Shown piece by piece: positions 15,785-24,345 of a stretch of 64,000 nt of DNA (its first letter is position 1; every line of letters begins with the position of its first letter). Origin of the DNA: LMUY01 sp964242215 (GTDB lineage Bacteria; Pseudomonadota; Alphaproteobacteria; Acetobacterales; Acetobacteraceae); the NCBI GenBank assembly GCA_964242215.1, contig CAXTCJ010000013.1, positions 9,084 through 73,083 on the forward strand. Reading direction: 5' to 3'. The position numbers were made by a program, and so were the translations under genes. The notes under the pieces were generated by a model. It did no database searches and was not told where the DNA came from. It saw only the letters and a list, made by a program, of their open reading frames with translations.

Positions 15785-16017
15785 TTGCTGCGCTCCCGGA
15801 GGCGAGCACCAGCGCCACCTCCGTTTTCGGGGATGAACTCCACCCCTGCAGACTCTAAGGCAGTTCGTATGACCGTCCGTGTGGCGGGATACGTCTCGCC
15901 CTGCCCCGCTTCAAAGCGACTCACTGTCATAACCCCCACTTGTGCCGCCTCTGCCAGCTGTTTCGCGGTCCATCCGAGTAGCCCCCGAGCTGCCCTACAC
16001 TGCTCTCTCGTAATCAT
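15781..16017 (-). CDS. Short Xre-like HTH regulator (LLGWTxxxL family)
   Basis: 78 residues: MITREQCRAARGLLGWTAKQ, LAEAAQVGVMTVSRFEAGQG, TRTVIRTALESAGVEFIPEN. A clear Xre HTH with the family's AGVEF tail. The open frame reaches upstream, but the conserved N-terminus begins at MITREQ. It may control the divergent plus-strand operon starting at 16102. Confidence 0.88.
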   Translation of the reverse strand: MITREQCRAARGLLGWTAKQLAEAAQVGVMTVSRFEAGQGETYPATRTVIRTALESAGVEFIPENGGGAGARLRERSK

Positions 16018-16101
16018 GTGATGATTTTCTATCGTTCTCTCTTGCTGCTGTAGGAGCATACATGCTATCAACATAGATAGAAAGTATGTTCGAGGCTGCA
16101 A

Positions 16102-16452
16102 ATGCCCACCTACCAAACCCGCAATCCTCTCGCCCGCATGAACCCCCTCCGCTCCATCCCGCTGCTGCGCGTCGCCCCGGTCCGCATGTCCGACATGGAT
16201 CTGGCTCTGTGGGAACTGGACCGCGCCAGTGTCGCGATCGACAGCCTGCAGCGCAGCTTCGATCACTCCCGCGAGTGCCTGGGCCGGGCAAACCGCGCAA
16301 ACCGCGTTTGCCGTCGTCGCTTCCAGTTCGTGGCAATGAGCGGCTTGAACACCGCTCGGGCCCGTCTCCGTGCCGGGTTGAGGCGCGTAGCCGCCGCCCA
16401 GGCCGCGATTGCAGCGCTGCACGTGCAGCCGACGCTGGCGCCGGCAGCGTGA
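16102..16452 (+). CDS. Hypothetical protein, first gene of the plus-strand Tat-like operon
   Basis: 116 residues, very Arg/Ala/Leu-rich, mostly helical (MDLALWELDRASVAIDSLQR, TARARLRAGLRRVAAAQAAI). It starts 85 bp from the divergent HTH gene and its stop overlaps the next start (TGATG). No family known. Confidence 0.6.
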   Translation: MPTYQTRNPLARMNPLRSIPLLRVAPVRMSDMDLALWELDRASVAIDSLQRSFDHSRECLGRANRANRVCRRRFQFVAMSGLNTARARLRAGLRRVAAAQAAIAALHVQPTLAPAA

Positions 16453-16619
16453 TGGCCGAGCGCGACGCGGTCGAGTGGCTGCGGATGATGGCGCAGTACA
16501 GCCCGCTCACTGATTGCAAACCGCACTTCACCCGGATCGCCGACGAACTCGAGGCGCTGCGGGCGGAGAAAGTAGCCCTGCACGAGGCACTCGTCGCTCG
16601 CCGGAAGCTGGCGGCATGA
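16452..16619 (+). CDS. Hypothetical 55-residue protein
   Basis: MAERDAVEWLRMMAQYSPLT, then FTRIADELEALRAEKVALHE: two helices, the second coiled-coil-like. Overlaps its neighbours by 1 and 4 bp, which supports a real gene. Function unknown. Confidence 0.65.
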   Translation: MAERDAVEWLRMMAQYSPLTDCKPHFTRIADELEALRAEKVALHEALVARRKLAA

Positions 16620-17455
16620 ACGCCCGTCGCGACATGCTGGCCGTCACGGCCGGTGCGGTTGCCGTCCTGCATATTCACAGGACGGAACACGATCAGTCAC
16701 TTAGTCAGAGTTATCCACACCCTGAAGCTGCCCTGCTCGCCCTCTGCGCCCAACTCGAGAAAATGCGGACCGAGTGGCAGCGCCTCTATGACGCGACCTC
16801 GGACGAGGACGAACTGACCACGCCTGCCGATCACGCTTGGCAGGCTTACAGCGAGGACGTGTGGCCACGAACGGCGCTTCAGCCGAAGGGCTGCACAACC
16901 CAGGACGTGCCGGCGCTGTTGCTGACGCATCCGGCGATTACGTTGGAAGGGCTGCGCGCTAAGGCTGCTGCCATCCTCGCGCTGGACGAGGCCGCCGGTT
17001 ACCTGATGGATTGCCGCGACGACAGCCTGGATCTGTCCCTGTCGGTGATCCGTGACGCCGCCGGGCCCCCTTTTCGTTCACCGGGCAAGCAGGCCAGTTC
17101 TACCGCCAGTAGGGCCGGTAGAAGCGGCGGTGGTAGTAGGGATGATAGAAGCGCGGACCGTAGTAATACGACCTGTAGTATGGCCGATAGAACGGGCGAT
17201 AATACGGTCGATAGTAGTGGCGATAGTAGTACTGAACGGGTTGGATTAGCTCCGTCGCTGGAGCTACCGTTTTCGCCTTCGCCGAAATCGTTGTCGCAGC
17301 CAACGGCATGCAAGCCAGCAACGCGACTAGGATCAGCCTCCGAAGCATCTTCACCAAGCCTGATCTCCAATAATGGCGGCGACATCATGCCTCGCCTGTC
17401 ACAGGAGGCAAGCGCTTCCCGCACCCTATTGCGCCCGGTCGCGCCAACGACCTGA
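16616..17455 (+). CDS. Tat-like signal protein of the element-specific family, with an aberrant C-terminal extension
   Basis: The first 150 residues are family-like: NARRDMLAVTAGAVAVLHI leader, LLALCAQLEKMRTEWQRLYD, then LTHPAITLEGLRAKAAAILA and LDEAAGYLMDCRDDSLDLSL. From about residue 160 (AGPPFRSPGK) the frame runs antisense through a real minus-strand gene (17100-17357) and becomes Ser/Arg-rich, so the natural stop seems to have been lost by rearrangement. Only the N-terminal part is likely functional. A DnaA-box sequence, TTATCCACA, lies within it at 16711. Confidence 0.6.
   Translation: MNARRDMLAVTAGAVAVLHIHRTEHDQSLSQSYPHPEAALLALCAQLEKMRTEWQRLYDATSDEDELTTPADHAWQAYSEDVWPRTALQPKGCTTQDVPALLLTHPAITLEGLRAKAAAILALDEAAGYLMDCRDDSLDLSLSVIRDAAGPPFRSPGKQASSTASRAGRSGGGSRDDRSADRSNTTCSMADRTGDNTVDSSGDSSTERVGLAPSLELPFSPSPKSLSQPTACKPATRLGSASEASSPSLISNNGGDIMPRLSQEASASRTLLRPVAPTT
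17100..17357 (-). CDS. Small secreted Tyr/Arg/Pro-repeat protein
   Basis: 85 residues. A basic leader and hydrophobic core (MVKMLRRLILVALLACMPLA) with an AKA cleavage region is followed from about residue 43 by YYYRHYYRPYYRPFYRPYYR-type repeats to the end. No cysteine. Signal peptide plus low-complexity YRPYY is known from small cell-envelope proteins of unknown function in this bacterial group. It lies antisense within the extended frame at 16616, and this strand has the far more natural protein. Confidence 0.75.
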   Translation of the reverse strand: MVKMLRRLILVALLACMPLAATTISAKAKTVAPATELIQPVQYYYRHYYRPYYRPFYRPYYRSYYYGPRFYHPYYHRRFYRPYWR

Positions 17456-17548
17456 CGCCATCCGCGCCGGGCGGATCCCGGCTTCCAGACGGTCCGGCAG
17501 GCGCGCCAACGCCACGCCGGACCTGACCTCAAACAGGTGGTCACGCAC

Positions 17549-18118
17549 ATGTCCAAGGCTTCGAATACAGCTACCACGGTGGCGGCAGCTCCCACACCGG
17601 GGCTGCCGTCCACCTCCCGCCGCCGGCTACTCGCCGGGTCCGGGTTTGCTACCGCGCTGGCCAGCATCGGCCTGCCTGCCGCTGCTGCGCCCTCGCTCCC
17701 TACGGTGGGGAGTGATCCCGTCGTTGCCTTTTATGCCAAATGGCAGGCCACAGAGAACGCCATCGCCGCTCTAAACTCTAAGCACGTCGAGTTGCGAAAC
17801 GCGTTCGTGGCCCGTTACGGCGACATGGGCCATCAAGGCAGCAATGACGAAGGCTGGCGCAACGACCCTCGCGCGGGTCAGCTACACGGCCTGACCCAAG
17901 CACTCAACGACGCGTGCGACGAAAGCACGGGCTTTATCGACGCAATGATGGAGACGCCCGCCACCTCGCTGGAGGGCATCCGCTGCAAGATGATCGTTGG
18001 CCTGGACGTCTGGAGGTTCATCGAAAGGCCAGGCGTCGAGGCGGAATACCACGACGACATGACCGTGGCCTTCCTGCGCGACGCCGCGCGCTTGCTGGGC
18101 GGGAGCGCTGTGGCATGA
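17549..18118 (+). CDS. Tat-like signal protein, unknown function
   Basis: 189 residues. The N-terminus carries STSRRRLLAGSGFATALASI, a twin-arginine signal with an AAA cleavage region; AGGTGG lies 8 bp before the ATG. The mature part is helical: VAFYAKWQATENAIAALNSK, LNDACDESTGFIDAMMETPA, TSLEGIRCKMIVGLDVWRFI, ending in AFLRDAARLLGG. The T-x-EG-x-x-x-K segment recurs in its operon neighbours, so these are paralogues. No enzyme motif is visible. Confidence 0.75.
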   Translation: MSKASNTATTVAAAPTPGLPSTSRRRLLAGSGFATALASIGLPAAAAPSLPTVGSDPVVAFYAKWQATENAIAALNSKHVELRNAFVARYGDMGHQGSNDEGWRNDPRAGQLHGLTQALNDACDESTGFIDAMMETPATSLEGIRCKMIVGLDVWRFIERPGVEAEYHDDMTVAFLRDAARLLGGSAVA

Positions 18119-18594
18119 GCCGCCTCACGCTCCAGCGGGCACCGGACCCGCACGCGGCGCCGCCCCTGGCCATTGCCACCCGGCGCGACCTGTTCGGCAC
18201 CATGGGCGCCCTGTTCCTGCTCACCGCGGCGGAGGCAGGCCCAGCAAAGGCGGCCGAGCTAGACGGCGAGCTGCTGGCCCGTTGTGCGGAGGCGCTAGCG
18301 ATCGACCGGGAGAGCAACCGGTTGTGGGATGCTGCCGTGGCCGCAGCAGCCGACGCGCCGGCAGGCCACCCAGCATGGCAAGCCTACGACGACAACGAGG
18401 ACGCCACGCTGGGCGAGTGGCACGACCTGGTGCGCCGGATCAGTGGCATGCCAGCACGCACCCCGGAAGGGCTGCGGATGAAGGCGGCAGTGGCACGGTC
18501 AGCCATGCCCGGTGAACGGAAGGACGACTTGGCCCCGTGCGATCGGCTTGCGCTGTCGCTGTACGCGGACATGATCGGGAGCGCGGTAGCATGA
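18115..18594 (+). CDS. Tat-like signal protein, unknown function
   Basis: 159 residues; ATGA overlap with the previous gene. ATRRDLFGTMGALFLLTAAE is a twin-arginine leader ending in AKA. The mature part has LLARCAEALAIDRESNRLWD, then RTPEGLRMKAAVARSAM and LALSLYADMIGSA, paralleling the family pattern (C-A-x-x, T-x-EG-x-x-x-KA, closing helix). Confidence 0.75.
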   Translation: MSRLTLQRAPDPHAAPPLAIATRRDLFGTMGALFLLTAAEAGPAKAAELDGELLARCAEALAIDRESNRLWDAAVAAAADAPAGHPAWQAYDDNEDATLGEWHDLVRRISGMPARTPEGLRMKAAVARSAMPGERKDDLAPCDRLALSLYADMIGSAVA

Positions 18595-18899
18595 TCCCCG
18601 CACCACTCGAGGCGCGCTTCATCCGCGCCCGCGTCGCCGTCGAGGTGACGCTGCACCAGCCGCTCGCCCGCAACCGGGTCAATGTCATTACCGGCAGGTT
18701 GGTCGGCACGATGATGGCCCGCGGCAAAGTCCACCACTACCGCGTGGTGGTGGGCGAAAGCGTGATCTATTTCGCGCCGCCGTCATGGCTGGTGGTCGAT
18801 CCGCGGCCGGGCCTGTTGCAGTTGGAAGAGCTGATCTTGAACCAGTTGATCGCTGCCAACGCTGCGCTTGGCGGCGCAGCTCCGGTGGACGTGGCATGA
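18591..18899 (+). CDS. Hypothetical protein, 102 residues
   Basis: Beta-rich, no signal peptide: RFIRARVAVEVTLHQPLARN, VITGRLVGTMMARGKVHHYR, VVVGESVIYFAPPSWLVVDP. The strands suggest a small barrel. Overlaps both neighbours by 4 bp. Function unknown. Confidence 0.7.
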   Translation: MIPAPLEARFIRARVAVEVTLHQPLARNRVNVITGRLVGTMMARGKVHHYRVVVGESVIYFAPPSWLVVDPRPGLLQLEELILNQLIAANAALGGAAPVDVA

Positions 18900-19204
18900 G
18901 AGACGCCCTGCTCCCCGCCCGCCGCACTCGCAGGAATCCCCCTTCGCAGGTCGGCAACGTCGTGTTTCTTCACCCCGCGAAGAAGGCCGAACAGGACACC
19001 ATTCAGCGCCTACAAGAGCGCAATAGACAGCGGGAAAGCCAGATTGCCGCCGGTCTGTCTCCTGCGGTTGTCACCCTCGACGGGCGCCATCGGGAATACG
19101 CTCAGGAATGCGCCGCACTCGGCTACGCCATGTGTCGCTCCACACTGGATGATTGGATTGAGATCGGCGAGCGAATGCTAGCCGCGCAGGGGAGGCGGGC
19201 ATGA
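18896..19204 (+). CDS. Hypothetical protein, 102 residues
   Basis: Basic N-terminus then VGNVVFLHPAKKAEQDTIQR and a polar helix (LQERNRQRESQIAAGL). The second half LDGRHREYAQECAALGYAMC, RSTLDDWIEIGERMLA looks helical. It uses the same ATGA coupling as its neighbours. No family known. Confidence 0.65.
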   Translation: MRDALLPARRTRRNPPSQVGNVVFLHPAKKAEQDTIQRLQERNRQRESQIAAGLSPAVVTLDGRHREYAQECAALGYAMCRSTLDDWIEIGERMLAAQGRRA

Positions 19205-19662
19205 GCGGCCGCAGAGGCTTCCTCGCCCTAGTAGGTGGGGCCGGCGCCGTCACCGGGTCCGTGCTGTTCCGCAAGACAGCGGCGACGCCCACGCTGATCC
19301 TGCCGCCCGAGTTCACGTCCAGCAGTGCTTCGGCTGCACCGATGTCGCCCAGCCCGGTCGAAATGGATGCAGTCAATGCCGTCAAGGCGGGACTGTCACA
19401 TGCCATGTTCGTGGATTGGCTGGAGAGCGGCTTGCGCCTGGTGGAAGATTGCAAGCCCGGTGGTGGCATCTTCGGTGCCTATTGGCGGGAAGCGGATCAA
19501 GGAATGATCCCCGAGCCGCCGAAGCGTCGCGTCGGCGAGGGCGGCCGAACCGAACACGAGGACGCTTACCTCAGGCAAACTCTCGGCGCCCTTAGAGGGT
19601 CGCTCGATCGTCAAATCGCATGGTCGAAAGCGCTCACGATCCGGCAGAGGGACGGATCGTGA
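19201..19662 (+). CDS. Tat-like signal protein, unknown function
   Basis: 153 residues. SGRRGFLALVGGAGAVTGSV is a twin-arginine-like leader. The mature part begins after a Ser/Ala/Pro linker and is helical (MDAVNAVKAGLSHAMFVDWL, ESGLRLVEDCKPGGGIFGAY) with a polar tail. Coupled by 4-bp overlaps. Confidence 0.7.
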   Translation: MSGRRGFLALVGGAGAVTGSVLFRKTAATPTLILPPEFTSSSASAAPMSPSPVEMDAVNAVKAGLSHAMFVDWLESGLRLVEDCKPGGGIFGAYWREADQGMIPEPPKRRVGEGGRTEHEDAYLRQTLGALRGSLDRQIAWSKALTIRQRDGS

Positions 19663-20420
19663 GCACCCGCCGAGACTTCTTTGCCTTCACGGCTGGCGCT
19701 GTGGTGGCCAAGACCGTGCTGCCGCTGGCGGCGCGAGCGGAAGGTATCTCCGTTACGGGGATGCCTCATCCGGACGCTGACTTGATCGCGGCCTGCGCCG
19801 AGTTTGACGCCTGCGAGCGACAGACCTCCGTCATCCACGGCACCGGCTCGGATTGCGTGGTGGACGACGACGAGGCAAACCACGTTTCCGCCCCGATCTT
19901 CGCCCGCATGCACGTCCTGCTGGACCGCATGGACGAGCTGCGGGCCACGACACCGGCCGGCATCCAGGCGAGGGCCCACAGCCTCGCTCTGCACGGTGGG
20001 CACGGGCAATACTCGTTCGACTGTACCGACAGCATGGTCGGCCGATTGCTGGTCTACCTGATGCGGGACAGCGCAGCGTTGGGCGGGTCGGTGGGGGTGG
20101 TGCAGGTGCCACCGTCGCTAGATGCAGAGTTGCTGGAGGCGTGCGCTGCGTTCGATATCCTTGAGCGGGCCTATGTCGCGGCGGGTGGGGACTGGCATGC
20201 CGGCAGCCCCGAGGAGCTGGCCAGCGATGCCGAGCGGGAGCGTCTGTCGGAGGCTCAGGAGCCGCTGGTGGACCGCATCTGTGACCTGCACGCGGTCACC
20301 AGGGAAGGCATGGCAGCACGAGCACGCAGCCTTGCTTTATGGGACGGGGAGTTGATGAAGCCGCAGAAGGATACCGGCGGCTGGCTCACGCAAGCGATCG
20401 TGCGGGACTTGACCGGGTAA
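19659..20420 (+). CDS. Tat-like signal protein with two family repeats
   Basis: 253 residues from a GTG start that overlaps the previous stop (GTGA). STRRDFFAFTAGAVVAKTVL is a good twin-arginine signal with ARA cleavage. The mature protein holds two related halves: LIAACAEFDACERQTSVIHG ... TTPAGIQARAHSLALHGG, and LLEACAAFDILERAYVAAGG ... VTREGMAARARSLALWDG. This is the clearest definition of the family: a CAxFDxxER helix followed by T-x-x-G-x-x-AR-A-x-SLAL. Role unknown; probably periplasmic if exported. Confidence 0.8.
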   Translation: MSTRRDFFAFTAGAVVAKTVLPLAARAEGISVTGMPHPDADLIAACAEFDACERQTSVIHGTGSDCVVDDDEANHVSAPIFARMHVLLDRMDELRATTPAGIQARAHSLALHGGHGQYSFDCTDSMVGRLLVYLMRDSAALGGSVGVVQVPPSLDAELLEACAAFDILERAYVAAGGDWHAGSPEELASDAERERLSEAQEPLVDRICDLHAVTREGMAARARSLALWDGELMKPQKDTGGWLTQAIVRDLTG

Positions 20421-20683
20421 GACACCTTCAGGGCCAGCCCTGGACTGCAACAGCCGCCTGCCCTTACCGGTGAGGTGGCTTGCATCTGAGCGGCGCACCA
20501 TAGCTCGGCCGCGGCACTGCCTGACCTGTCTGGACATCAAGCTGCGCTGCCAGACGTGCTTTATGGGCAACAAAGATGCTGATGTCTTTCGAGACCGTAG
20601 CCATCAATTAGGAACGAGCCAAGACGAGATTGTCGGCGGACGTCTTGGTAGGCTATGTGTCACGAAAGACACGGGACAAAAGA

Positions 20684-23077
20684 ATGCCAACGGTCTCAAG
20701 CGGCGAGCATCTCACTATCGGGGCTGGCCAAACCAGTAGCGGTTTCACAGTCGACAACAACGGAATACTCACCGTTGATGCCGGCGGGAAAGCAGTCAAT
20801 ACGACCAACGATGGCATTGTCGAAGTCAGTGGGTCGACGGTCAGCACGTCGGATTATGGCGCCGACGACATCGTCTACACGGGCGGTACGACGACTAACA
20901 CCTACGTCTACAGCCAGGGCGATCAACAGCTTTCGGGAGGAACGGCGACCGGAACCGACCTCATTTCGGGATTTCAGACCGTTTACGCCGGAGGTGTCGC
21001 ATCCAATACGCTCGCAGGCGGTGCCGGAGCGGCGCTTGGCGAGCAAACCATCAGCAGCGGCGGCAAGGCCGTCAACACCAGCGTTGGCAATAATGGCGAG
21101 CAGATCGTCAGTGCAGGAGCCACTGCCACCGGCACGATGGTCACGTCGAACGGAACGTTGTTCGTCTACGGTGGCACAATTAGCAACGTCACGGCGGCCA
21201 ACGGCGGTGTTGTCGTCAGCGGCGGAACTGCAGTCGGCGTGACGCTTACCTCTGGGTCCGCACTGTCGATTAGCGGCGGCACAGTGACCAGCCTGACCCT
21301 GGGCGACAACACTTCGATCGATTTCCAGGCCGATCCATTCGTCGCGGGCGCCACCGTTAGCTACAACTCCAGCTCGGATCTGCTTACGATTAGTGAAGGC
21401 GGTCACACCTACACGCAATCCGTCTCCGGCACCTTCACCGGCGAGGGCTTTTTCTTGGCCAATGCCGGTGGGACCGTCGTCTCTGTCGCGAACGCGATCT
21501 ACGTCTCGTCGGGTGTCACCAGCACGGGCCTCACGATCAGCGGGGGCACAAGGCTGGTTGTGCTGTCAAGCGGAACGGCCGACTCCACTCACGTAGGCAG
21601 CGGTGGCATCGAATTGGTGTCGAGCGGCGGTCTGGCCAGTGGCACGACGGTGTCCGCATTCGGCTCGCAATTCGTCAGCACCGGCGGAGTGGCGAGCGCC
21701 ACCTCTGTCAGCAGCGGTGGGTACGAAGTGGTCTCCGGTACCACCCAAGTCACAACGGTATCGAGTGGCGGGTATCAGGCCGTCGTTGGTGACGGCCGGG
21801 CAAGCGGCACCGTGGTCAGCAACGGTGGATTTCAGACCGTCTCCAGCGGTGGCATCGCTGTCTCCGCTACGGTCTTGGCCGGCGGCTCGCAGACGCTCTC
21901 GAGCGGCACGGCCTCAGCTACCATCGTCTCGGGCGCATCCTTGTCCAATTCCGGGGTAGAAGATGTGTTCTCGGGGGGCGTCGCCAACGGTTCCATCCTG
22001 AGGAGCTACGGGACCGTCTCGGCATTCAGCGGCGGGATACTGAGCGACACCGTCATCAGCAATCTCGGCAGTGCGTTCATCTTTAGCGCCGGAAGCGCTG
22101 TGGACACGACGATCCTAAATGGTGGCTTTGAGTACGTCTCCGCGGGGGGCGTTTCAATAGATGCGATCGTGAGCAGCGGCGGTTTCCAGGTCGTCTCCGG
22201 CACGGTTGCTTCAACCGCGTATGTGGCAGCGAACGTCAAGGGTGTTGCAAGCGGCACAACTGTTCTCAGTGGTGGCGTGCTCGAGGTTTTCTCAAGCGGA
22301 GTCGCAACTTCCACTCACCTCGGGGGTGGAGCGCTTGATATCGAATACCTGCCCTTCGTTGCCGGCGGCTCGGCCACTCTCAACAGCTCGACTGACCTTC
22401 TGACGGTAAAAGAGGGTAGCGCCGTCTACACAGAAACCCTCGCTGGGAACTACGCCGGCTTCAAGTTTCACGTCGCCGAAGCTGCAGATGGCTCGACCGT
22501 CGTAACAGCCTGCTACTGCCCCGGCACCCTGATCCTGACCCTCTCCGGTGAAATTCCGGTAGAGGATCTGCGCATCGGCAACACCGTCGTCACCGCCTCG
22601 GGCGAGCACCGCCCCATCAAGTGGATCGGTCGTCGCTCCTACGCCGGCCGCTTCCTAGCCGCTAACCCGAACGTTCAACCCATCCGCCTCAGCGCTGGTT
22701 GCCTCGGTGATGGCGTGCCCCGCCGCGATCTGCTGGTCTCGCCCGAGCATGCCATGTTCCTGGACGGTCTGCTGGTCCCCGCCCGCTGCTTGGTCAACGG
22801 CAGCACGGTCGTCCGGGATCACGTTGAGCGGGTCGACTACTTCCACGTCGAACTGGACAGTCACGACGTCCTTCTCGCCGAGAGCGCTCCATCCGAAAGC
22901 TACTTGGATGATGACAGCCGGGGCATGTTCCACAACGCGCACGAGTTCGATCTGCTGTATCCGAATGCGCCGAGGCTGGACGGGTTCTGTGCCCGCCGGG
23001 TGGAGCAGGGGCCCGAGCTTGAGGCGATCCGGCGTCGGCTGGCGGCGGTGGCAGGGCAGATCGCGGCGTCGGCGTAG
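20684..23077 (+). CDS. AIDA-repeat surface protein with C-terminal Hint domain
   Basis: 797 residues. Residues 1-600 are short Gly/Ser/Thr repeats of the AIDA type (SGGxxxxxTVSSGGxQxVSSGG), the parallel beta-helix of autotransporter adhesins. From CYCPGTLILTLSGEIPVEDL a Hint_2-type domain follows (WIGRRSYAGRF, LVSPEHAMFLDGLLVPARCL, YFHVELDSHDVLLAES). There is no obvious Sec signal or outer-membrane barrel, as is usual for Hint-tailed repeat proteins, which are probably secreted by another route. The start MPTVSSGEHL precedes the first repeat. Confidence 0.88.
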   Translation: MPTVSSGEHLTIGAGQTSSGFTVDNNGILTVDAGGKAVNTTNDGIVEVSGSTVSTSDYGADDIVYTGGTTTNTYVYSQGDQQLSGGTATGTDLISGFQTVYAGGVASNTLAGGAGAALGEQTISSGGKAVNTSVGNNGEQIVSAGATATGTMVTSNGTLFVYGGTISNVTAANGGVVVSGGTAVGVTLTSGSALSISGGTVTSLTLGDNTSIDFQADPFVAGATVSYNSSSDLLTISEGGHTYTQSVSGTFTGEGFFLANAGGTVVSVANAIYVSSGVTSTGLTISGGTRLVVLSSGTADSTHVGSGGIELVSSGGLASGTTVSAFGSQFVSTGGVASATSVSSGGYEVVSGTTQVTTVSSGGYQAVVGDGRASGTVVSNGGFQTVSSGGIAVSATVLAGGSQTLSSGTASATIVSGASLSNSGVEDVFSGGVANGSILRSYGTVSAFSGGILSDTVISNLGSAFIFSAGSAVDTTILNGGFEYVSAGGVSIDAIVSSGGFQVVSGTVASTAYVAANVKGVASGTTVLSGGVLEVFSSGVATSTHLGGGALDIEYLPFVAGGSATLNSSTDLLTVKEGSAVYTETLAGNYAGFKFHVAEAADGSTVVTACYCPGTLILTLSGEIPVEDLRIGNTVVTASGEHRPIKWIGRRSYAGRFLAANPNVQPIRLSAGCLGDGVPRRDLLVSPEHAMFLDGLLVPARCLVNGSTVVRDHVERVDYFHVELDSHDVLLAESAPSESYLDDDSRGMFHNAHEFDLLYPNAPRLDGFCARRVEQGPELEAIRRRLAAVAGQIAASA

Positions 23078-23258
23078 AGCAAGAAGCGGCGACACTGCGG
23101 CGCCCGCCCTTCACCCGGGCGTGCGAAGTCCTGCGCAACTCACACCCTATACCCGGTTTGGTCGATGATCTCGGCAGCAATCGGTTGCAAACACAAACTC
23201 CACTTCTTCTTTGGGACCTATGCTACTCCGGCACGCCGCCGCCAGCAGTGCCACGGCC

Positions 23259-23852
23259 TCAGCGGCGGAACGACCTGCGCCTGACCTGCGCGAACAAAAA
23301 CGCGGCCAGCGGCGCGGCTAGTAGAGCAAGGGTCGCAGGCTCGGACACGGCCGTGGCGGGAATATTGATGACGAAGCTATCGTCGACCACGTTCGGTGGG
23401 CTCCACGTGTAGGCGTAGGTGCCCGGCGTCAGCCCCAGGCTGGCGAAGGTGGCGTTGGCGAACGTGCCGGAGTCAGATAGGCTGCCACCTGACTCGAAGC
23501 CGGCCGGCAACGCGATGTAGTTGGTCGAATACTGAAGCCCTACTAAGTCGCCCGCGCTGGCGCTAGGTGTGGTTAAACCTAGGCTGCCAAAGCTGCTCGG
23601 ACCTGTAAACCCCGTGTAGATATCACTCTTGCCTGCTGTTGAACCTAAAACGATGGATGCGCTGTTAGGGATAACGCCGTCACTCAGGCCACCTTCCGTC
23701 CCGAGGTATGACAGCCCCGCAAGGTCGAGCGTTCCACTCCCCGTCGCTATGACGTTGTTGCCGACTTGTGCGAAATTCACAATGAACTCGGCCCGGGCGT
23801 TAGAGATACCCAATCCGGCTAAGACGGCGATTGTCAGCGCGAGACGACGCAT
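23259..23852 (-). CDS. PEP-CTERM sorting-signal protein
   Basis: 197 residues: signal peptide (MRRLALTIAVLAGLGISNAR), a beta-rich, Ser/Thr/Gly-rich exported domain with no recognised enzyme motif, and the C-terminal sorting signal VSEPATLALLAAPLAAFLFA followed by an Arg cluster. PEP-CTERM proteins are processed by exosortase and linked to extracellular polysaccharide. No exosortase is in this window. Convergent with the Hint protein. Confidence 0.88.
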   Translation of the reverse strand: MRRLALTIAVLAGLGISNARAEFIVNFAQVGNNVIATGSGTLDLAGLSYLGTEGGLSDGVIPNSASIVLGSTAGKSDIYTGFTGPSSFGSLGLTTPSASAGDLVGLQYSTNYIALPAGFESGGSLSDSGTFANATFASLGLTPGTYAYTWSPPNVVDDSFVINIPATAVSEPATLALLAAPLAAFLFAQVRRRSFRR

Positions 23853-24345
23853 GATGTACCCTCATTGGTTGCGGTGTGAAGGGGCAAACATCGTGCCACC
23901 ACAGGTATTCAATGACTTAGGGCTGGGCCGGGATCGAACGTGTAAAAGTCACTGACGCACCAACACAGCGCCACGGCTGGGCTTGCGACATCGTTCGACG
24001 CGCCAGCGGGAGCAGGTCTATGCCTGACGAAATGTTGGCGGTGGGTGAGTGAGGTTTCTCGGTTTCTCGAATACTTGCGCCCCTTAAAAGGAATAGCGCG
24101 CCCTCAAGGTGCCAAGTCGAGTTCTCGAACGGACTCGTGCGGCGGGTGAGCCACAGTCAAAAGCCGGCCAGTGAGGACGCCAACTGGCTTCGACCGCTGG
24201 CTAAAGCGCTACGGTTGGCGCCTCGTGTTGGTAGCCCTCGTCGTGTCCGCGCTCGGCCGCGCATGGGCGATGTGGCAGCACCCGGTGCTGGCTTGGTGAG
24301 TGCGGCGTGCCCCCGCAAGCGGTTCTCACCGGCATTGCCCTACAC
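23853..24345. other. Stretch without recognisable genes
   Basis: About 490 bp between two minus-strand genes. No supported frame or RNA; it includes the promoter region of the PEP-CTERM gene. Confidence 0.5.
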
